Below, in pieces: positions 60,994 to 64,000 of a stretch of DNA of 64,000 nt. Position 1 is the first letter of the stretch. Each line of letters starts with the position of its first letter. The notes under the pieces are model-generated. The model did no database searches. It saw only the letters and a program-made list of their open reading frames with translations, and was not told where the DNA came from. The stretch comes from Mesobacillus harenae (GTDB lineage: Bacteria > Bacillota > Bacilli > Bacillales > Cytobacillaceae): positions 124,001-188,000 of the forward strand of contig NZ_JABUNR010000007.1 of NCBI RefSeq assembly GCF_013343715.1, read 5' to 3'. The position numbers and the translations under genes are program-made.

Positions 60994-61803
60994 TCAGTAT
61001 AGCATAGGTTCCTTAATTCTTCTGCTCCACATTAAATCATCCAGTGTCTTAAATTGGTATCCCTGCTTCTTCAGATCTTTGATGACTTTTTCCAATGCAT
61101 CTGCATTATCTTTTGAAACCGTGTGTAAAAGCAGAATTGCACCAGGATGTATTTGGTTCATTATTTTATCATAGGAGTATTTCCAGCCTTTTTGCTGATC
61201 TGTATTCCAGTCTACAAACGCAAGTGACCAAAAGATATGAGTATACCCTGCATCTTTAGCCACTTCCATCGTTCTTTCACTGAAAATCCCGCGGGGAGGG
61301 CGTAAATAACCGGCTTGTTTTTTGCCGGTAATCTCCTCGGTTGCCGCCCGCACCTTTTCTAATTCTTGTTTGATTCTGTCATCGCTTATTTTAGTCATGT
61401 CTGGATGATGCCAGGAATGGTTTCCAATCGTGTGGCCTTCCTGGGACATTCTGTAGACAATGTCCTCAGCACTTTCAAGATAGTGACCGGTTACAAAAAA
61501 TGTTGCGGGGACTTTTTCCTTTACTAATACATCAAGAATTTTCTCCGTGTAGCCATTTTCGTATCCATTATCGAAGGTGAGATAGATGTTCTTTTTTGTT
61601 GGATCACCTTTATAAACAGCATCGTACTGCTCCAGCAGATTATTAAGCTTTTTGCCAGCATCAGCCTGTTTTTCATCCTGTCCCTTCTTGAAGCCCCAGT
61701 GGATCGGAGTATTGGAAACATCAGCCTGAGCATATGTACTGCCCGCTAAAACAGCGACTATCATTGCAGTAAGCATTATCATTACTTTTAATAATCTTTT
61801 CAT
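60994..61803 (-). CDS. pdaA: peptidoglycan N-acetylmuramic acid deacetylase PdaA
   Basis: A 269-residue spore-cortex enzyme. Signal peptide (residues 1-27, cleaved after YAQA). NodB/CE4 domain: motif 1 YLTFDNGYENGYT with D78, motif 2 HSWHHPDMT with H129 and H133, motif 3 YLRPPRGIFSERT, motif 4/5 and final ILLLHTVSKDNADALEK. Motif 1 TFDNGYE (instead of TFDDG) is diagnostic of PdaA. It deacetylates muramic acid so that the muramic delta-lactam of spore cortex forms, needed for germination. A sigma-G-like promoter (61852-61882) fits this role. Confidence 0.96.
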   Translation of the reverse strand: MKRLLKVMIMLTAMIVAVLAGSTYAQADVSNTPIHWGFKKGQDEKQADAGKKLNNLLEQYDAVYKGDPTKKNIYLTFDNGYENGYTEKILDVLVKEKVPATFFVTGHYLESAEDIVYRMSQEGHTIGNHSWHHPDMTKISDDRIKQELEKVRAATEEITGKKQAGYLRPPRGIFSERTMEVAKDAGYTHIFWSLAFVDWNTDQQKGWKYSYDKIMNQIHPGAILLLHTVSKDNADALEKVIKDLKKQGYQFKTLDDLMWSRRIKEPMLY

Positions 61804-61851
61804 GTTGTTCCTCCAGATTTTTTCTTAGTGTTTGCTGGAGGAAGAAATTCA

Positions 61852-61882
61852 TAATAGGTAAAGCATGGGAGAAAATTTTTCA
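61852..61882 (-). promoter_or_regulatory. sigma-G-like promoter of pdaA
   Basis: Minus strand TGAAAA (61882-61877), 18 bp, CCTATTA (61858-61852). The -35 matches TGAATA-type and the -10 CATnnTA-type at most positions, consistent with forespore expression of pdaA. Tentative. Confidence 0.4.
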
Positions 61883-61895
61883 GCTTCATTTTAAA

Positions 61896-61921
61896 TAAAA
61901 AAGAACGGCTCACCGCCGTTC
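61896..61921 (-). terminator. terminator of the fumarase gene
   Basis: Minus strand GAACGGC, GGTGA, GCCGTTC, followed by TTTTTT; directly after the fumarase stop. Confidence 0.85.
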
Positions 61922-61932
61922 CCTTGAAGTTC

Positions 61933-63489
61933 TTATTTAAAGACTGGTTCTTTAAATTGGGCTAACTTTTCCAAAGATGATTTGTCGACATCAGCATGAA
62001 GACTGTTGCCATGAGAGTCCATAGTGACAACTGCTGTAAAACCTTCAACGCGTAAATGCCACATTGCTTCCGGAATACCAAATTGCATCAAATCAACACC
62101 TTCAACGCCTTTTATGCAGTCAGCGTAATATTGCGCAGCTCCGCCAATCGCATTCAGGTAAACACCGCCGTGCTCTTTTAGGGCAGATAGTGTTTTAGGG
62201 CCCATGCCACCCTTGCCGATAACAGCGCGTATTCCGAACCTTTTCATGATATCGCCCTGATAAGGTTCTTCGCGAATACTTGTAGTTGGCCCGGCAGCTT
62301 TTACATGCCAATTGCCTTCATCATCTTTTAACATAACAGGACCGCAGTGATAAATAACCTGTCCATCTAAGTCAACAGGAGAATCATTATCAGAGAGGTA
62401 CTTATGAATTGCGTCACGGCCTGTATACATTCTGCCAGTGATTTTGACAACATCACCCACTTTAAGCTGTCGGATTTGCTCTTCCGAAATTGGAGCTGTT
62501 AATGTTACAACCTGCTCAGCTGTTTCAGACGCTGCTGCCACTTCGCTTTCAGCCGCTGTTTCCTTCGCAAAGTCAACATTTTCACCTTCCTGGTACATCC
62601 AGTCTTGAATTTCGCCTGTTTCAGGATTTACCGATACGCCAAGACGGCGGAATGCCCAGCAATTATACGCAACTGAAACAAAGAAGCTCGCAGGAATCCG
62701 ATTCATCACTCCAACCTTACAGCCTAACAGCGTTGTTTCACCGCCAAATCCCATTGTACCAATACCTAACTCATTAGCATGTTCCAGCACGTATTCTTCA
62801 AGCTTGCGTAAATCTTCATTTGGATTGACATCATCCACCGAACGGAATAACTGTGCTTTAGCAAGGTCGTAACCTGAGGAACGGTCGCCGCCAATTCCAA
62901 CCCCAATAAATCCTGCGCTGCAGCCTTGGCCTTGCGCCTGGTAGACTGAATGCATAACGCACTTTCGGATTCCATCCAGGTCACGCCCTGCCCGTCCAAG
63001 CCCGTCTAGTTCGCATGGCAGACTATATTGAATGTTTTTATTCTCACAGCCTCCACCTTTTAAAATCAGGCGGGCATCAATGTAATCCTTTTCCCATTGC
63101 TCAAATTTGACGACTGGCAGTCCCTCCCCAAGGTTGTCCCCACTATTGTCGCCAGTGAGAGAATCAACGGAGTTTGGCCGCAATTTCCCGTCTTTTGTCG
63201 CCTGAACCATCGCCTTTTCGATTGCCTTTTTCATTTCAATTTGGTTTGCACCGACTGGAGTCTTAATTTTAAAAGTAGGAAGTCCTGTATCCTGGCAAAT
63301 TGGAGATACATTTTCATCTGCCATATTAATGTTATTGGTGATGGTTGCCAGACTCATTGCTGAACGCGTCCCGGCACTTTCACGAGCCTTAGCCGCTCGA
63401 ATTGCACGCCGTACATCTTTTGGAAGCTTTGTAGATGTTTCGACAATTAACTGATACATGCTCTGTTCAAACTTTTCGATATTCATCAT
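61933..63489 (-). CDS. fumA: fumarate hydratase, class I (Fe-S dependent)
   Basis: A 518-residue tandem alpha/beta class I fumarase. The alpha half (residues 1-290) has the three cluster Cys in NVSPICQDTGLPTF, GGCENKNIQ and GQGCSAGFIGVGIGGDR; the beta half starts near 345 (LTAPISEEQIRQLKVGDVVKITGRMYTGRDAIHKYL) with GPTTSIREEPYQGD and GKGGMGPKTLSALKEHGG. It interconverts fumarate and malate in the TCA cycle. Start at ATG 63489, after AGGGGGAG; the frame extends to 63510 without use. The Fe-S cluster makes it oxygen-sensitive, which fits the Fnr/SufT theme elsewhere, though not linked here. Confidence 0.95.
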   Translation of the reverse strand: MMNIEKFEQSMYQLIVETSTKLPKDVRRAIRAAKARESAGTRSAMSLATITNNINMADENVSPICQDTGLPTFKIKTPVGANQIEMKKAIEKAMVQATKDGKLRPNSVDSLTGDNSGDNLGEGLPVVKFEQWEKDYIDARLILKGGGCENKNIQYSLPCELDGLGRAGRDLDGIRKCVMHSVYQAQGQGCSAGFIGVGIGGDRSSGYDLAKAQLFRSVDDVNPNEDLRKLEEYVLEHANELGIGTMGFGGETTLLGCKVGVMNRIPASFFVSVAYNCWAFRRLGVSVNPETGEIQDWMYQEGENVDFAKETAAESEVAAASETAEQVVTLTAPISEEQIRQLKVGDVVKITGRMYTGRDAIHKYLSDNDSPVDLDGQVIYHCGPVMLKDDEGNWHVKAAGPTTSIREEPYQGDIMKRFGIRAVIGKGGMGPKTLSALKEHGGVYLNAIGGAAQYYADCIKGVEGVDLMQFGIPEAMWHLRVEGFTAVVTMDSHGNSLHADVDKSSLEKLAQFKEPVFK

Positions 63490-63551
63490 CGTTTCTCCCC
63501 CTGCCGTCAATCTATATATGTGAATATTTAATAACTATTTTACAGTTTTTA

Positions 63552-63580
63552 ATTATACTCCTGTAAGACGATGTTTTAAA
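63552..63580 (-). promoter_or_regulatory. promoter of the fumarase gene
   Basis: Minus strand: TTTAAA (63580-63575), 17 bp, TATAAT (63557-63552). The -10 is perfect; the -35 weak. No cre or other operator is obvious. Confidence 0.5.
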
Positions 63581-63636
63581 GGAGAAGTTGCAATCGTTTT
63601 CAGAACAACAATGATCTATTACATATTTAAAAAGAA

Positions 63637-63819
63637 GGCTCTGTTAAACTTGGCTGTTGATTTTCGTTCCAGGCGCTCGCTTTCCGCGGGGCGGTCGGGA
63701 AGCCTCCTCGGCGCTGAAGCACCTGTTTGGGTCTCCCCTGTACCGCTGCTCCCGCAGGAGTCGATCGCCTTCACTCCAATCACCACTGCTTAAAATCAAC
63801 CATGTTCTTTAACAGAGCC
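63637..63819. mobile_element. MITE-like repeat, intact copy (about 183 bp)
   Basis: Ends GGCTCTGTTAAA (63637-63648) and TTTAACAGAGCC (63808-63819) are perfect inverted 12-mers; a further TTGATTTT/AAAATCAA pair extends the similarity to 28 bp. The core holds GCTCGCTTTCCGCGGGG and GCTCCCGCAGGAGTCG, i.e. a GC-rich foldback. No transposase. Copies or relics are at 4970, 15923, 44188 and 48270. Confidence 0.75.
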
Positions 63820-63820
63820 A

Positions 63821-63854
63821 AAAAGAAAAAAAAGGCCCTTTTTTAAAGGCCTTT
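63821..63854 (-). terminator. terminator of the SE1561-family gene
   Basis: Minus strand AAAGGCC, TTTAAAAAAG, GGCCTTT then TTTTTC; overlaps the stop codon region. Confidence 0.75.
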
Positions 63855-64000
63855 TTACAGTTCGCGGTTTTTAAACTCGCGGCATTTTGATTCCATTTCA
63901 TCGACAATGGCGATCATCCGGTCAATATCTTCTAAATCGGCCTCTTCAGGGTCGATTGCGTCAAGCAAATCCATAAACAGATTTAACCGCTGTTTTAAAA
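63855..64000 (-). CDS. SE1561-family protein, 3' part only
   Basis: The last 47 codons and stop of a leftward gene that runs off the window. LKQRLNLFMDLLDAIDPEEA, then DLEDIDRMIAIVDEMESKC and REFKNREL matches the C-terminus of the small SE1561-family proteins (about 60 residues, helical, unknown function), so only about a dozen residues should be missing. Confidence 0.7.
   Translation of the reverse strand, partial: LKQRLNLFMDLLDAIDPEEADLEDIDRMIAIVDEMESKCREFKNREL

Overview
The window looks like chromosomal DNA of a spore-forming member of the Bacillaceae. The evidence is a complete gerA-type germinant receptor operon (6361-10325), the spore cortex enzyme PdaA, HelD, BdbC/BdbD, an FbpB-family small protein, a Bacillus-style Mn2+ riboswitch, a TreR/CcpA-type promoter in front of treP, strong GGAGG ribosome binding sites and many TTG/GTG starts. 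I cannot fix the genus from sequence alone; the intergenic palindrome family (GGTGACAGGCACCATCC...) suggests a Mesobacillus-like bacillus, but that is inference. I see no tRNA, rRNA, CRISPR array, phage or transposase gene.

Layout. 1-3275: short palindromic repeats, an excisionase-like HTH protein and a redox/detoxification operon (antibiotic-biosynthesis-type monooxygenase, YfkO-like nitroreductase, YqiG-like old yellow enzyme). 3276-6068: a right-handed beta-helix protein and a DEDDh exonuclease. 6361-10999: the gerA-type operon and a DUF1836 protein. 11142-13997: TrhA, PepT and a flavodoxin-domain protein. 14200-15854: a DUF438-hemerythrin/PAS protein plus a DUF59 Fe-S assembly protein behind a strong Fnr box. 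16237-20689: a DnaA-box-like cluster, a CaCA antiporter, two small unknown proteins and HelD. 20990-25665: an orphan pseudopilin operon, an AI-2E family permease and an MBL hydrolase. 25996-34406: RluF, an iron alcohol dehydrogenase, a DUF4236 protein, a membrane-anchored alpha/beta hydrolase, a YflT-like stress protein, an MFS carrier and an NCS2 purine/pyrimidine permease. 34638-38454: a self-regulated TetR/ABC-2 exporter operon and a small four-histidine membrane protein. 38529-44178: an SPL-type radical SAM protein, the ehuBCDA ectoine-type uptake operon and a divergent FAD oxidoreductase. 44580-46375: an operon led by a yybP-ykoY Mn2+ riboswitch (FbpB-like peptide, DUF1232, TerC). 46483-48051: treP alone with its operators. 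48398-53756: BdbC/BdbD, a two-component system and an AAEx-type transporter. 53990-64000: a DUF3238 protein, a DCC thiol protein, a ring-cleaving dioxygenase, a DHA2 exporter, RlmD, PdaA, class I fumarase and the 3' part of an SE1561-family gene.

Three families of non-coding repeats fill most intergenic space: (i) the GGTGACAGGCACCATCC palindrome, about 42 bp, usually touching stop codons and sometimes doubling as a terminator; (ii) modular units of roughly 120 bp carrying the invariant 19-mer GAAGTCGTTCTTTGACTTC; (iii) a MITE-like element of about 183 bp with GGCTCTGTTAAA terminal inverted repeats. One palindrome copy encodes the last residues of the NCS2 permease.

Regulation is unusually readable here: Mn2+ riboswitch plus terminator, Fnr box with matching -10, TreR operators plus cre, a TetR double operator and a perfect 22-bp palindrome before the alcohol dehydrogenase. 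I did not find one wholly new multi-gene system. The best candidates for new biology are the Mn2+-riboswitch operon with an FbpB-like peptide, the orphan pseudopilin operon, the mini bis-heme-like membrane protein and the modular repeats.
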